Source of the DNA: Acidaminococcus massiliensis
GTDB lineage: Bacteria > Bacillota > Negativicutes > Acidaminococcales > Acidaminococcaceae
Reading direction: 5' to 3'
NCBI RefSeq assembly: GCF_900095825.1
Contig: NZ_LT608315.1
Coordinates: 448,318 to 512,317, forward strand
Length of the DNA stretch: 64,000 bases
The notes beneath the pieces were generated by a model. The model had not been told where the DNA came from and ran no database searches. It saw only the letters and a program-made list of their open reading frames with translations. Within the stretch, counting starts at the first letter, position 1. Every line of letters begins with the position of its first letter. Both the position numbers and the translations under genes were made by a program. Positions 39,960-49,314 of the stretch are shown piece by piece.

Positions 39960-41468
39960 TTATTCCTTCTCATTAAACAGATATTTCTTCTCCAGATACC
40001 GGAGGAAAGGACGGGCATCCAGCCCCTTGCCCGTCAGCCGCTGGAGCATTTCCGTCCCCGTAAACATACATCCGTACTGACGGATATGGCCATCCAGCCA
40101 TTGGTTCAGCCGGGCAAAATTCCCCTGGCTCAGATCTTTTTCATAATCAGGGAGATCTTGCTGCAGCCGTTCCAAGATCTGCCCATCATAGATATTCCCC
40201 AGGGCATAGCTCTGGAAATACCCGATATAATCTCCGGCCCAATGCATATCCTGGAGGATCCCTTCCGTGTCATTGGCCGGCTCCACGCCCAGCCATGTCC
40301 GATATCCTTCATTCCAGGCATCCCGCAGTTCTTCTGCTTTGATCTTTCCCGCAAAGACATCCCGTTCCAGCTCGAACCGCAGGATGGCGTGCAGGCTGTA
40401 GGTCACTTCATCTGCAGAAATCCGCCGGGGAGAAGGTTTGACCCGATTGACAGCCCGATAGAAAGTTTCTTCTGCGACTTCCTTGTAGCGGGGAAATACC
40501 TGCTGCAGCAGGGGATAATAATGCTCCCAGTAGCCCCGGCTCCGGGCCACCATATTTTCATTCAAACGGGACATGGCTTCATGGAAGCCTCCCTCGATGC
40601 CTCCCCACAGGTCCGCCCCATTCACTTCTGCATTACCCCCTGTGGCATACATGGCATGGCCGGCTTCGTGCATACAGGTAAAGATCAGCGCAATGCTTCC
40701 ATTCCGATACGTGGAAATACGGGAATCCCGAGGCCCCAGAAAAGAAGTGAACCCATGGACCACTTGATCATTGAAATGGCCCTTTTGCGGATCGTACCCG
40801 CTCTCATAAGCCAGCTGATGGGCAAAGGCTTCCATCCGGTCTGGGTCCTCCTGCTGCTCCAAGAAATCATCCGCCGGGCTATTTTGCGCAGCCAACGGAA
40901 GCTTTTCCAGCAGCTGACGGATTCCCTGCTTCAATACCGTGAACTGTCCACTGACTTCCCGGCAGTCCAATCCTTCATCCGTCATCCCCACCAAAGTATC
41001 AAACGCAGGCTGTCCCGGTTCGATTTTTTCTGCAATCTGCTTTTTCAATTGGAAAGCCTGTTCCAGCCAAGGTCTGAAAATATGGTAATCCTGCTGCTTC
41101 CTGGCTTCCTGCCATTTCTGCATCAAAGTCACTCGTAACAGGTTGTACTGTTCCAGGACTTTTCGGGGCATCCGCACCGCATTGCGGTACCGGAACAGAA
41201 ACAGGCGGACCAAGCCTCTTTCCAGATCAGAATCAATGGTCTGCCAATCCCCTCCCGAAAAATAAGCAAAAGCTTCTGCGGCCCCAGGAGATGTAAACAG
41301 GGCGTTTTTCTGATCAGCGACAAACGAGCCCACCTGCTGCCGATAGGCAGCACCTTCCGGGGGAAGCGCAGACCACTGATCCAGTTCGAACAGGGATTCA
41401 ATGGATTTGTAACAGCGGAACGCATGATTCAGCTCTTTCACCACAGCAAGCTGTTCCTGATATCCCAT
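39960..41468 (-). CDS. M32-family metallocarboxypeptidase
   Basis: A 502-residue helical zinc carboxypeptidase. The zinc motif is HEAGH (His267, Glu268, His271) and the third ligand is Glu297 in HEAMSRLNEN. The usual M32 motif is HExGH, so Ala at the third place is acceptable. The length and GGIEGGFHEAMSR segment match the family. It removes C-terminal residues from peptides in the cytoplasm. Start at 41468 follows GAGGAGGAG; the upstream 23 codons overlap the transporter gene. It lies 14 bases after an AbgT-type carrier gene, forming an operon for uptake and cleavage of acyl- or peptidyl-amino acids. Confidence 0.9.
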   Translation of the reverse strand: MGYQEQLAVVKELNHAFRCYKSIESLFELDQWSALPPEGAAYRQQVGSFVADQKNALFTSPGAAEAFAYFSGGDWQTIDSDLERGLVRLFLFRYRNAVRMPRKVLEQYNLLRVTLMQKWQEARKQQDYHIFRPWLEQAFQLKKQIAEKIEPGQPAFDTLVGMTDEGLDCREVSGQFTVLKQGIRQLLEKLPLAAQNSPADDFLEQQEDPDRMEAFAHQLAYESGYDPQKGHFNDQVVHGFTSFLGPRDSRISTYRNGSIALIFTCMHEAGHAMYATGGNAEVNGADLWGGIEGGFHEAMSRLNENMVARSRGYWEHYYPLLQQVFPRYKEVAEETFYRAVNRVKPSPRRISADEVTYSLHAILRFELERDVFAGKIKAEELRDAWNEGYRTWLGVEPANDTEGILQDMHWAGDYIGYFQSYALGNIYDGQILERLQQDLPDYEKDLSQGNFARLNQWLDGHIRQYGCMFTGTEMLQRLTGKGLDARPFLRYLEKKYLFNEKE

Positions 41469-41482
41469 GATGGCTCCTCCTC

Positions 41483-43021
41483 TCAGTGCAGGAAGACGCC
41501 GGCGCCCGGTCCCAACGGAAGATTGAACGCCATCCATACACAGACTTGTACGATCCAGACCAGCAGGAAAGCAATGGAGTACGGAAGCATCAGGGAGATG
41601 ATGGTTCCGATCCCGGTTTCTTTATTGTATTTCTGGGCCATCCCAATGACGATGGGCAGATAGGGATAGATCGGGGTAATGGGATTGGAACAGGAATCCC
41701 CGATACGGTACACCACCTGGGCAAAGGCCGGAGAATATCCCAGCAGCATGAACATGGGCACAAAAATGGGAGCAAAGATATACCATTTAGCTGAACCGCT
41801 GGTCATGACGAAATTCACCAGGGTGGTCAGCAGGATCATGCTGAGGACCAGCGGGATTCCCGTAAAGCCAGCATTTTTCAGGGCATCGGCTGCATTGACG
41901 GCAATGACCATACCCAGATTGGTATACCCAAACATGGCGATGAATTGAGCAATGACAAAGACAAGGACAATATACCCCGTCAAGGAGCGCAGAGAATCAG
42001 CCATCATGACCGGAACCTGGTTCATGTCCTGGATGGTCCCCACCGTTTTTCCGTAAACAATACCGGCCAGGACAAAATACAGGATCAGGATCGGTACCAG
42101 TCCGTTGATGAAGGGAGAATTGATGATGCTGCCTTCTTTCCCGCGCAGCAGGCCGTTTTCCGGCACCAGGCACAGCAGCAGCAGGAACAGGAAGAAGAGG
42201 GTGAACAAGCCGGTCTTCCGCAGGCCTTTTCTTTCAATATCGGTGATCTGCCGTTCTTCCGCTTTTTCCGTTCCCTGATACACACCCAGCCGAGGCGTGA
42301 TGATCCTGTCATTGACAAAGACGCCCACTGCCGTCAGCGTGAAACAAGAAACAAACATGAAATACCAGTTGATGGCAGGAGTCAAAGTGACAGAAGGATC
42401 AATCAATTGGGCCGCCTGCTCTGTGACCCCATACAGCAGCGCATCCGTCCCCGTCAGGATCACAGCCGCCGTAAATCCTGCATTGGTAGCCGCATAGCCT
42501 GCGATCAGCCCTGCCAAAGGGTTTTTCCCCACTGCCTGGAACGCGGCCGCCGCCAGGGCTGGCACAACGATAATGGAAGCTTCGGAAGCAATGCTGCCGT
42601 TGATCCCCAAAAATAGGACCGTTGCGCTCAACGCCCACAAGGGAACCCCCAGGATGGCTTTTCTCATGAACGTGGTCAGGAGTCCGGCCCCCTCTGCCAG
42701 GCCAATGGCCATCTGCATCGCCAGCACAAGCCCTAGAGGGGCAAAATTAGAAAAGTTCTTCAGCATATTCTGGAGCAGCCAGACCAGACCGTCCCGACTG
42801 ATGATGCTGCGGACAGCGACAATTTTGCCGGTGGTCGGATTGGTGACCTGGACCCCCATCCCAGCCAGGACGGCTGACAGGACCATCAAAGCTCCTGTGA
42901 TGTACAGAAAAAGGATGAACGGATGAGGCAATGCATTCCCGATTCGCTCAATGGTCCCCAAAAACCCCTTCATTTTTGGTGCTGCAGCATTTTCAGCCAT
43001 ATTCTTCCCTGCCGCTTTCAT
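41483..43021 (-). CDS. abgT: AbgT-family transporter (p-aminobenzoyl-glutamate type)
   Basis: A 512-residue carrier with about 12-13 helices. Family features: NALPHPFILFLYITG near residue 30, NGSIASEASIIVVPALAA, GYAATNAGFTAA and FVMTSGSAKWYIFAPIFVPM. AbgT carriers import p-aminobenzoyl-glutamate or related dipeptide-like compounds with the ion gradient; some members export sulfonamides. Coupling with the M32 carboxypeptidase, which could release glutamate, supports the import role. Start at 43021 follows GAAGGG by six bases. It is preceded by a consensus promoter and a TetR operator. Confidence 0.9.
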   Translation of the reverse strand: MKAAGKNMAENAAAPKMKGFLGTIERIGNALPHPFILFLYITGALMVLSAVLAGMGVQVTNPTTGKIVAVRSIISRDGLVWLLQNMLKNFSNFAPLGLVLAMQMAIGLAEGAGLLTTFMRKAILGVPLWALSATVLFLGINGSIASEASIIVVPALAAAAFQAVGKNPLAGLIAGYAATNAGFTAAVILTGTDALLYGVTEQAAQLIDPSVTLTPAINWYFMFVSCFTLTAVGVFVNDRIITPRLGVYQGTEKAEERQITDIERKGLRKTGLFTLFFLFLLLLCLVPENGLLRGKEGSIINSPFINGLVPILILYFVLAGIVYGKTVGTIQDMNQVPVMMADSLRSLTGYIVLVFVIAQFIAMFGYTNLGMVIAVNAADALKNAGFTGIPLVLSMILLTTLVNFVMTSGSAKWYIFAPIFVPMFMLLGYSPAFAQVVYRIGDSCSNPITPIYPYLPIVIGMAQKYNKETGIGTIISLMLPYSIAFLLVWIVQVCVWMAFNLPLGPGAGVFLH

Positions 43022-43046
43022 AAACATCCCTTCTTCACTCGATTTT

Positions 43047-43106
43047 TAAATATGACCGCGGTCATATTTATACATTGATTATAGTGCAGGGGACTCCCTG
43101 TGTCAA
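43047..43106 (-). promoter_or_regulatory. Consensus promoter and TetR operator of the abgT operon
   Basis: On the minus strand, TTGACA (43106-43101), 17 bases, TATAAT (43083-43078): a full-consensus promoter. The transcription start near 43071 abuts a perfect 24-bp palindrome (43047-43070) with GACCGCGGTC at its centre. A repressor bound there would block initiation or escape; the TetR gene just upstream is the obvious candidate. Confidence 0.85.
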
Positions 43107-43133
43107 TTTCCTGGATAAGGCAGTTTGAAAAAG

Positions 43134-43757
43134 TCATTTTTGAAAACCTTGCAGCAATGCGTCTGTAAAATCCTTTGTCTCTTTCCGCAAATCGAAATTC
43201 CCATTTTCCATGGTCCATTCATAAAATACCCCTCTGATGGCACGGATCAGCCAGATGGTCATTGTGTGAGCAGTCCACTTGCGGCAAAAGATCTTTTGTT
43301 CCTGCCCCTGTTCAAAAAAATGCTTGAAAAGCTGATAAAGCGGACGATGGTAATCCATTTCTCCCTGCTCTGCCGGATTTTTATGCAGCTGTTGAATATA
43401 TAAAACCCGTATCAGATCCACTCCGATGGTTTCACAGGTGAATCTGCAGGATTCCCCAATCAAGTTCTGGATCGCTGTCAGTGGCGAACAAGGATACGGA
43501 AGCCGGGCTGCCGTTTCTTCATACGTATCATCATAGTAATGGAGCATTTCTGTAACCACGGCTGCTTTAGAGGGGAAATGGATATAGAAAGTCCCTTTGG
43601 CCGTCCCTGCTTCCCGGGCGATTTCACTGATGGAAACATTCTCGTATCCTTTTTCGCGGAAAAGCCGGAGAGCCGTTGTATAAAGCTCCTTTTTGGTCTT
43701 ATCCCCTTTCGTCTCTCTGTGCTTTCCTTTTGCCTGCTCTTCGATTTGACGCGACAT
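43134..43757 (-). CDS. TetR-family repressor
   Basis: A 207-residue TetR regulator. The helix-turn-helix reads VSISEIAREAGTAKGTFYIHFPSK (in two parts, residues about 40-63), followed by an all-helical ligand domain. Start at 43757 follows AGGAGG; the longer upstream reading overlaps the GntP-gene terminator. It lies just before the abgT operon in the same direction and very probably binds the palindrome at 43047-43070. The ligand may be the imported compound. Confidence 0.88.
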   Translation of the reverse strand: MSRQIEEQAKGKHRETKGDKTKKELYTTALRLFREKGYENVSISEIAREAGTAKGTFYIHFPSKAAVVTEMLHYYDDTYEETAARLPYPCSPLTAIQNLIGESCRFTCETIGVDLIRVLYIQQLHKNPAEQGEMDYHRPLYQLFKHFFEQGQEQKIFCRKWTAHTMTIWLIRAIRGVFYEWTMENGNFDLRKETKDFTDALLQGFQK

Positions 43758-43847
43758 AACGGCCTCCTGTTTCCTTATATTCTTTCTATTAGTATAACAG
43801 ATAGAAAATGGTGCTGGGAACTTCTTGGCTGGCCCGAAAAGAAAAAC

Positions 43848-43894
43848 AGGGCTGCAGGACATCGGTTTTGCTTGCCGATATCTTCTGCAGCCCT
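43848..43894 (-). terminator. Terminator of the GntP-type gene
   Basis: AGGGCTGCAG (43848-43857) pairs with CTGCAGCCCT (43885-43894), with an inner ATCGG/CCGAT stem. On the minus strand it is followed by GTTTTTCTTTT. Confidence 0.8.
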
Positions 43895-43925
43895 CTTGCA
43901 TAGGGAACGCTGTACGGTCTTTTTC

Positions 43926-45260
43926 TCAGTGCACAAACAGGACGGACAGGATGTATACCACAATGATGGTAGTGATCCCCATGACTCCGGTCATACCGGT
44001 CTGGCATTTATAAGCCTGGGAAGTACTCATATCCGAAAACTGGGAGACCACCCAGAAATAGGAATCATTGGCATGGGAAACGGTCATGGAACCGGCCCCG
44101 ATGGCCATGATGATCAGCACCCGTCCCAGAGGAGAGGTAAAGCCCATGGCCCCCAGCATAGGAGCCACCATGGCGGATGTGGTGATCATGGCCACTGTGG
44201 AGGCCCCCATAGCGCATTTCAGCAGTGCCGCGATGATAAAGGGCAGGAACACCCCCACCCCCATGCCCATCAGAGAAGAGCTGATGACATCGGCAATGGG
44301 GAGCTTCTGGATGATGGCCCCAAAGGACCCGCCGGCCCCAGTAATGGCCAGGATCCCTGCAGAACTGGTGACCCCTTCCGTCACCCAGTCCAGCACATTT
44401 TTCTGTTCACTGCCGGGGATCAGGGTCATGGCCAGGAACACCCCTAGGATCAGGGCGATCACCGGATTCCCGATGAAGGAGAAGAAATATTTCACTGCCC
44501 CATTCCCAAAAGGAGCAGAAGGGAAATCCCCGATGGATTTGATGGCAATCAGCAGGATGGGAACCAGGATGGGAGAGAAACTGTGGAGAGCCCCCGGCAG
44601 TTTTCCGTATTTTTCCACCAGTTCTTCCACTGTGAATTCTGGATTGGCCGGAATATCGATCTTGGAAGAAATGTATTTGGCATAGAGATAGGCTGCCAAG
44701 GTAGCCGGGATGGAAATCACCAACCCTACCAGGATGGTCAGTCCCAGATCCGCATCCAGGGTCCCGGCCATGGCAATGGGGCCAGGGGTCGGTGGAACCA
44801 GGCAGTGGGTGGCATAAAGGCCTCCGGAAAGGGCCGTAGCCATGACCGCCAGGGAAATATTGGACCGAGCTGCCAAAGCCCGGGAAATAGGGCTCAGGAT
44901 GACAAATCCAGAATCACAGAAAACCGGGATCCCGGTCACATACCCAGTAATGGCCATGGTCAGCACACTGCGGCTTTTCCCCACCAGTCCCAGGATGGTA
45001 TTGGCCATGGTCAGAGCCGCACCGGTCTTTTCCAGGATGGTCCCGATGATGGTCCCGCAGAGGATGACGATACCGATATTCCCCATGATGCTGCCGAACC
45101 CATTTTTGATGATGACAATGACCTTTTCCGATGGGATTCCGCAGACCAGCCCTACCAGGACAGAAATCACCGTCATCACCAGGAACGGATGCATATTGAA
45201 TTTCTGGATGGCAATGATCATCAGCAGTACAGCAACGAAAATCACCAGAAAATAGAACAT
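43926..45260 (-). CDS. GntP-family gluconate/organic-acid permease
   Basis: A 444-residue carrier with about 12 helices. GntP features: FGSIMGNIGIVILCGTIIG, FCDSGFVILSPI, ATHCLVPPTPGPIA and SMTVSHANDSYFWVVSQF near the end. Substrates of the family include gluconate, glycerate and related hydroxy acids. It is the last gene of an operon with a CdaR-type regulator and an MBL-fold hydrolase, which favours a sugar acid or glycerate. Start at 45260. Confidence 0.9.
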   Translation of the reverse strand: MFYFLVIFVAVLLMIIAIQKFNMHPFLVMTVISVLVGLVCGIPSEKVIVIIKNGFGSIMGNIGIVILCGTIIGTILEKTGAALTMANTILGLVGKSRSVLTMAITGYVTGIPVFCDSGFVILSPISRALAARSNISLAVMATALSGGLYATHCLVPPTPGPIAMAGTLDADLGLTILVGLVISIPATLAAYLYAKYISSKIDIPANPEFTVEELVEKYGKLPGALHSFSPILVPILLIAIKSIGDFPSAPFGNGAVKYFFSFIGNPVIALILGVFLAMTLIPGSEQKNVLDWVTEGVTSSAGILAITGAGGSFGAIIQKLPIADVISSSLMGMGVGVFLPFIIAALLKCAMGASTVAMITTSAMVAPMLGAMGFTSPLGRVLIIMAIGAGSMTVSHANDSYFWVVSQFSDMSTSQAYKCQTGMTGVMGITTIIVVYILSVLFVH

Positions 45261-45271
45261 GATACTCCTCC

Positions 45272-46447
45272 TTACTTTTTCCCCTTGTTCTCTGCCAGCA
45301 GCAGACGGATCACAAATTCTCTGGCAAACCCTGAAGTATTCTCCAGGCCCAGTCCTTCATACAGTCGGTGGAGCCGATACTGCAGGGTGTTCTTGTGGAT
45401 GGCAAGTCTGTCCGCCGCTTTCTGGAGAGCTCCTTCTTCCTCATAATAAGCCCGCGCCGTATCCAGCAGCATCCGTACCTGGCCAGGAGAGACTTCCTGC
45501 TCCAGTTGATGGAGTTTCCGCCGGGCCAGGGCACCACCCCCATGGTTTTCCATCCGGGCCAAGAGATAACAGACGGCATCTTGGGGATTTTCTGCAGAAG
45601 CAACAGCTCCTTCCCCCTCCTCCAGAAGGAGCTCCACTTCCCTCCCCGCTTCCGGCAGTTCTTCCAAGGTTCCGCAGCAATGGCTGGCCGCCAGCTTCAG
45701 AAAAGATTTCCGTTCTGCCTGATCCAGGAGTTTTCCCAAGAGACCCTCTCGGATTTCTCCTAGATTCCGGAGCCGTTCCCTTTCCCCTTTTTCCAGAGAA
45801 TGGAGCACCAGCAGGATCTGGCCCGGCATCCCGAAAAGATTTCCCCGGCGGAGCAGCCGGTCCGTTTCCCACCAACTGTCCATCTGTTCTGCCAAGTCCT
45901 GGAGCGTTTCCGTGTCCTGCTGCGCTCCGATCCCCAGCAGTATAAAAGGCGGCTGCAGCTGCAGTCCTAGCGCCCGGCAGAGGCTCTGGGCCTCATCATT
46001 TTCTTCCCGGATCCCGGAAAGCAGCATCTGCAGCAAACGGGTGCGGTTTTTCTGGCGGGATTTCTTTTTCCGGTACTGCCTCTGCTGCCGGAAGAACTGG
46101 GTCACATAACCCCCCAGCAGATTCGCCGCATCCCGGATTTCTTTTTCTTCTCCGTAAAGTCCCACCACCCCGATGACCTGTCCGTTATCCAGTATGGGCA
46201 GATTGGCGCCTTCTTTGGCCCCAGGATATCGGCTCACATTCTGCGCATCGATGATCACCGGTTTTCCGGTTTCCGCCGCCAGCCGGGCTCCATGATGATA
46301 GGTCCCGATCCGTTCCTTTTCTGTAGAAGCCAAGATGGTCCCATCCGCCGCCATGATGTTGATGGTCCGCCCACTGACCAGAGGAGATGTCGCTTCTACA
46401 AAAGCCTGGGCCAGAGCTGCAAATTCCGTCTGTTTCAAGTGGTTCAT
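45272..46447 (-). CDS. CdaR-type sugar-diacid/hydroxy-acid regulator
   Basis: A 391-residue regulator. The N-terminal ~130 residues form a sugar-diacid recognition domain (PLVSGRTINIMAADGTILAST, in parts, and RIGTYHHGA). The C-terminus carries the PucR/CdaR helix-turn-helix (AADRLAIHKNTLQYRLHRLYE, in parts). Such proteins activate uptake and breakdown of glycerate or glucarate-type acids; here the GntP permease directly follows. Start at 46447 follows AAAGGAAG. The gap to GntP is 11 bases. Confidence 0.9.
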   Translation of the reverse strand: MNHLKQTEFAALAQAFVEATSPLVSGRTINIMAADGTILASTEKERIGTYHHGARLAAETGKPVIIDAQNVSRYPGAKEGANLPILDNGQVIGVVGLYGEEKEIRDAANLLGGYVTQFFRQQRQYRKKKSRQKNRTRLLQMLLSGIREENDEAQSLCRALGLQLQPPFILLGIGAQQDTETLQDLAEQMDSWWETDRLLRRGNLFGMPGQILLVLHSLEKGERERLRNLGEIREGLLGKLLDQAERKSFLKLAASHCCGTLEELPEAGREVELLLEEGEGAVASAENPQDAVCYLLARMENHGGGALARRKLHQLEQEVSPGQVRMLLDTARAYYEEEGALQKAADRLAIHKNTLQYRLHRLYEGLGLENTSGFAREFVIRLLLAENKGKK

Positions 46448-46457
46448 AGTCTTCCTT

Positions 46458-47282
46458 TCATTCCAGGAATAAGGTATCTCCCGCCCCGAGATACATGGCA
46501 TGGAGATCCGGTTCTTTCCTGACCCGTTCCCGGAAGGTTTCCCCTGTACAGTGGTTGAAGCCGATCAATTTCATCCCGAACTTCTTCATCTGCACCAGGG
46601 TTTCCCCGATCCGCGCTTCGGAAGCTTCCATCAGGTGGGTACCGCCGGCCACCCCGATGATGGGCTGTCGGTATTGTTCCTGTACAGAAGACAGGATGTT
46701 CAAGATTCCCGGATGGGAACAGCCCACCAACACGAACAGCCCTCCCTTCAGCTGATGGACCAAACAGATCTCATCGTCGAAGAGATCCGGTTTCCATTCC
46801 TCACCTTGACGCAGCCGGAACCGCTCCGGAATGGTTTCGAAGGAATGGCTCCGCCGGAATCCTGTCATCACGGAAACGGAAGGTGACAGCGGAAGCACTC
46901 CGCTGCACTCTTTGTGGAGGATACCCTTCTCTTCCAGGAAATTTTCGTCGAAACCCACCCCCAGATAGGTGGCCCGGATGTCTTCCACCGCGTATTTTTC
47001 TGTAAAATATCCCTTCCCGGTCACAAAAGGCGCCCGGACCCCCGCTTCCACAAAAGCCGGGTATCCTCCCCCATGGTCATAGTGCCCATGCCTGCCCACA
47101 GCAAACTGGATGCTTTCCAGAGGCACATCCAGCTTCCGGGCATTTTCCACTGTGTCCGGGCCCGGTCCAAAATCGAACAGGACCTTTGCATCCGGGAACT
47201 GGGCATAGAAAGACAGGCCGTGTTCATGCATCAGGCCAAGATTCTCTCCAGCGCAGTTGTCCATCAGCGTAACCAGTTTCAT
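46458..47282 (-). CDS. Metallo-beta-lactamase-fold hydrolase
   Basis: A 274-residue MBL-fold protein with metal motif GRHGHYDHGG (HxHxDH, about residues 64-73), a downstream His in VGCSHPGILN and a final His in GFNHCTGE. It resembles the methanopterin-like dihydropteroate/phosphodiesterase branch more than true lactamases. Start at 47282 follows GGGGTGAGG; the earlier start would add 24 hydrophobic residues without a ribosome site. As first gene before CdaR and GntP it may process the same compound. Substrate unknown. Confidence 0.85.
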   Translation of the reverse strand: MKLVTLMDNCAGENLGLMHEHGLSFYAQFPDAKVLFDFGPGPDTVENARKLDVPLESIQFAVGRHGHYDHGGGYPAFVEAGVRAPFVTGKGYFTEKYAVEDIRATYLGVGFDENFLEEKGILHKECSGVLPLSPSVSVMTGFRRSHSFETIPERFRLRQGEEWKPDLFDDEICLVHQLKGGLFVLVGCSHPGILNILSSVQEQYRQPIIGVAGGTHLMEASEARIGETLVQMKKFGMKLIGFNHCTGETFRERVRKEPDLHAMYLGAGDTLFLE

Positions 47283-47726
47283 CGCCTCACCCCATTCTTC
47301 AACAAACGCCAATGAATAGACAAATAATTCTAACTTTATTATAGCAAACCCCATTATTTTTTCATTGGTCTGGGGACTAAAATTCCAGATTGTTTTTTGG
47401 CACCGTCTCTATTTCGTTTTCTTACCATTCCCCTCCCGATTTTCAGCTGTCTTTCCCCATGATAGACTTGCTTCAAAATCTTCCATATGTGTCATTCGCT
47501 TCGCTGAAGGGCTGAAAGAGTAAAATCCTATAAAAATATCGAGGCCTTGTGGACAATTCTGTTCACAAGGCCTCTTATCTTACGGTAGAATAAGACGTTC
47601 TCAAAATACATTTCAATCCGACCGCCATGAAGATCTGACTAAAAGATAGAAATATTTTCTTTTTATTTTATCGGAAAAGCTTCCATGAAAAGTGCGTTCA
47701 AACAAAGGAATCCTTAACAAAAGATT
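47283..47726. other. Intergenic region without recognisable gene
   Basis: AT-rich and without a credible reading frame. It holds an 11-bp hairpin (47541-47551 with 47564-47574), GAGGCCTTGTG with CACAAGGCCTC, which might be a terminator remnant, and the leader/promoter of the MBL-fold gene at its left. Confidence 0.6.
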
Positions 47727-47772
47727 AAAGGGGCTGTGAAAAAATGATCTTTCATTTTTTCACAGCCCCTTT
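47727..47772 (-). terminator. Terminator of the citrate lyase operon
   Basis: A perfect 21-bp stem with TCTT loop (47727-47747 with 47752-47772) directly after the citF stop codon. Confidence 0.85.
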
Positions 47773-47775
47773 GCT

Positions 47776-49311
47776 TCATAATTCGTGGATCACATCGATG
47801 ATGCTGCCATCCCGGTATTCCACCACGCCGCAGATCTTGTCGCTGAGTTCCAGGGGAGAGGCTTTGCCGGAGAGCTTCACGGCTTTTTCCCGCAAGGCTT
47901 CGATGGAAGTGAGGGGCAGCCCTTTGCCTTTCAGGCATTCAGCAATATCCGGGCGCCGAGGATTCACGGCGATTCCATATTCTGTCACCAGTACATCCAC
48001 ACTTTCGCCCGGGGTGACTACGGTGGTCACATGGTCCAGCAGCATGGGCAGGCGTCCCCGGAGGAGAGGCATGGTGATCAGGGTCATCTGGGCTCCGGCT
48101 GCCGCATCCGGATGGCCGCCGGGAGCGCCCAGCAGTTTGCCATAAGAATCCGTCAGTACATTCACGTTGAAATCCACATCGATTTCCGTAGCACTGAGCA
48201 CGGTGAAATCCAGCATGTTCACATAAGGACAGGCGGAGAAGGGATTGGCATAGGCGGAAGCAGAAATCTCGTGATGTTTGATATCCGTCCGCAGGGAATC
48301 GATGGCGGTCAGATCGAAGTCCTGGGGATCATAGAAGGTCTTGATCAGTCCTTCCTTCAGCATCTGGACGTGGAACCCAGAAACCCCGCCGACCCCGGCA
48401 GCTGCTGTATAGTTCTTTTTCAGCATCTCCTGCCGGATGTAGCCGGCCGTAGCGATAGCCATGCCGCCGCTGCCGAACTGGAAGACCATATTGTCATGGA
48501 AGTAGGGTGTAGCAGCGATCACCTGGGCAGCGTACCGGGAAATCAGCAGTTCCGCCGGGTTCTTGCTGACCCGGATGGAGCCTGTGGCAATGCCGGCCGG
48601 ATCCCCGATGGAATCCACGGTGGTCACATAATCCACCTGGGTCTGAGGAATGCTCACATAATCCAGTGGGGTATCGGAAAGCCCGTCGGTGACGGCAATC
48701 ACATGGTCCGCATACTCTGCATCGGGCATGGCATAGCCCAGGGATCCGCAGGCACTCTTGCCTTCCACCCCGTTCAGGTTGCCGAACCGGTCGCAGGCAG
48801 GGGCTGCAATGAAGGCGGCATCGATATGGAGCTCTCCTGTTTCAATGGCCCGGGCCCGTCCTCCGTGGGTACGGAAGATGGCCGGTTTTTTCAGGCCGCC
48901 TTTCTGGATGAAGCTCCCCAGCTTGCTCCGGGCACCGCTGGTATCCACGGCCGTGATCACTCCGCTTTCAAAATAGGGCAGCAGGCAGTCTTGGACCTTG
49001 CTCAGGGAAGAGGCAGAGAGGGTCAGGTCTTTGATCCCTTTTTTGGCAATGGAGTCCACCACATACAGCATGACCGCATCTCCGTTCCGCAGGCAGTGAT
49101 GGAAAGAGATGGTCATCCCGTCTTTCAGCCCAATGGCATCCAGGATGTAATCCAGGCTTTTCACTTTGTCCGTACCGGGACGGAAGAATTTGACCGGGCG
49201 GGGAGCCATCCGAGAACCTTCCGGATGGGCATTGTAGGCACCGGAAAAGGCCTGTTTTGTTTCCCATCCAGGGACTTTCCGGATTTGTTCCATATATTTT
49301 TCGTCAACCAT
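47776..49311 (-). CDS. citF: Citrate lyase alpha subunit (citrate CoA-transferase)
   Basis: CitF exchanges acetyl on the acyl-carrier subunit for citrate. The 511-residue length and motifs fit: GLKDGMTISFHHCLRNGD, THGGRARAIETGE, the CoA-transferase-like FQFGSGGMAIATAG and GAPGGHPDAAAGAQM, and the C-terminal TEYGIAVNPRRPDI. It is the last gene of the operon TRAP permease, small partner, citD, citE, citF. Citramalate lyase alpha is very similar, so that substrate cannot be excluded. Start ATG at 49311 has GGAG upstream. Confidence 0.92.
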   Translation of the reverse strand: MVDEKYMEQIRKVPGWETKQAFSGAYNAHPEGSRMAPRPVKFFRPGTDKVKSLDYILDAIGLKDGMTISFHHCLRNGDAVMLYVVDSIAKKGIKDLTLSASSLSKVQDCLLPYFESGVITAVDTSGARSKLGSFIQKGGLKKPAIFRTHGGRARAIETGELHIDAAFIAAPACDRFGNLNGVEGKSACGSLGYAMPDAEYADHVIAVTDGLSDTPLDYVSIPQTQVDYVTTVDSIGDPAGIATGSIRVSKNPAELLISRYAAQVIAATPYFHDNMVFQFGSGGMAIATAGYIRQEMLKKNYTAAAGVGGVSGFHVQMLKEGLIKTFYDPQDFDLTAIDSLRTDIKHHEISASAYANPFSACPYVNMLDFTVLSATEIDVDFNVNVLTDSYGKLLGAPGGHPDAAAGAQMTLITMPLLRGRLPMLLDHVTTVVTPGESVDVLVTEYGIAVNPRRPDIAECLKGKGLPLTSIEALREKAVKLSGKASPLELSDKICGVVEYRDGSIIDVIHEL

Positions 49312-49314
49312 GGG

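Noticed and set aside
47283-47726. A tRNA gene in the intergenic region
   Set aside because: No cloverleaf with a T-loop GTTCGA-type motif or CCA end could be found here or in the other gaps.
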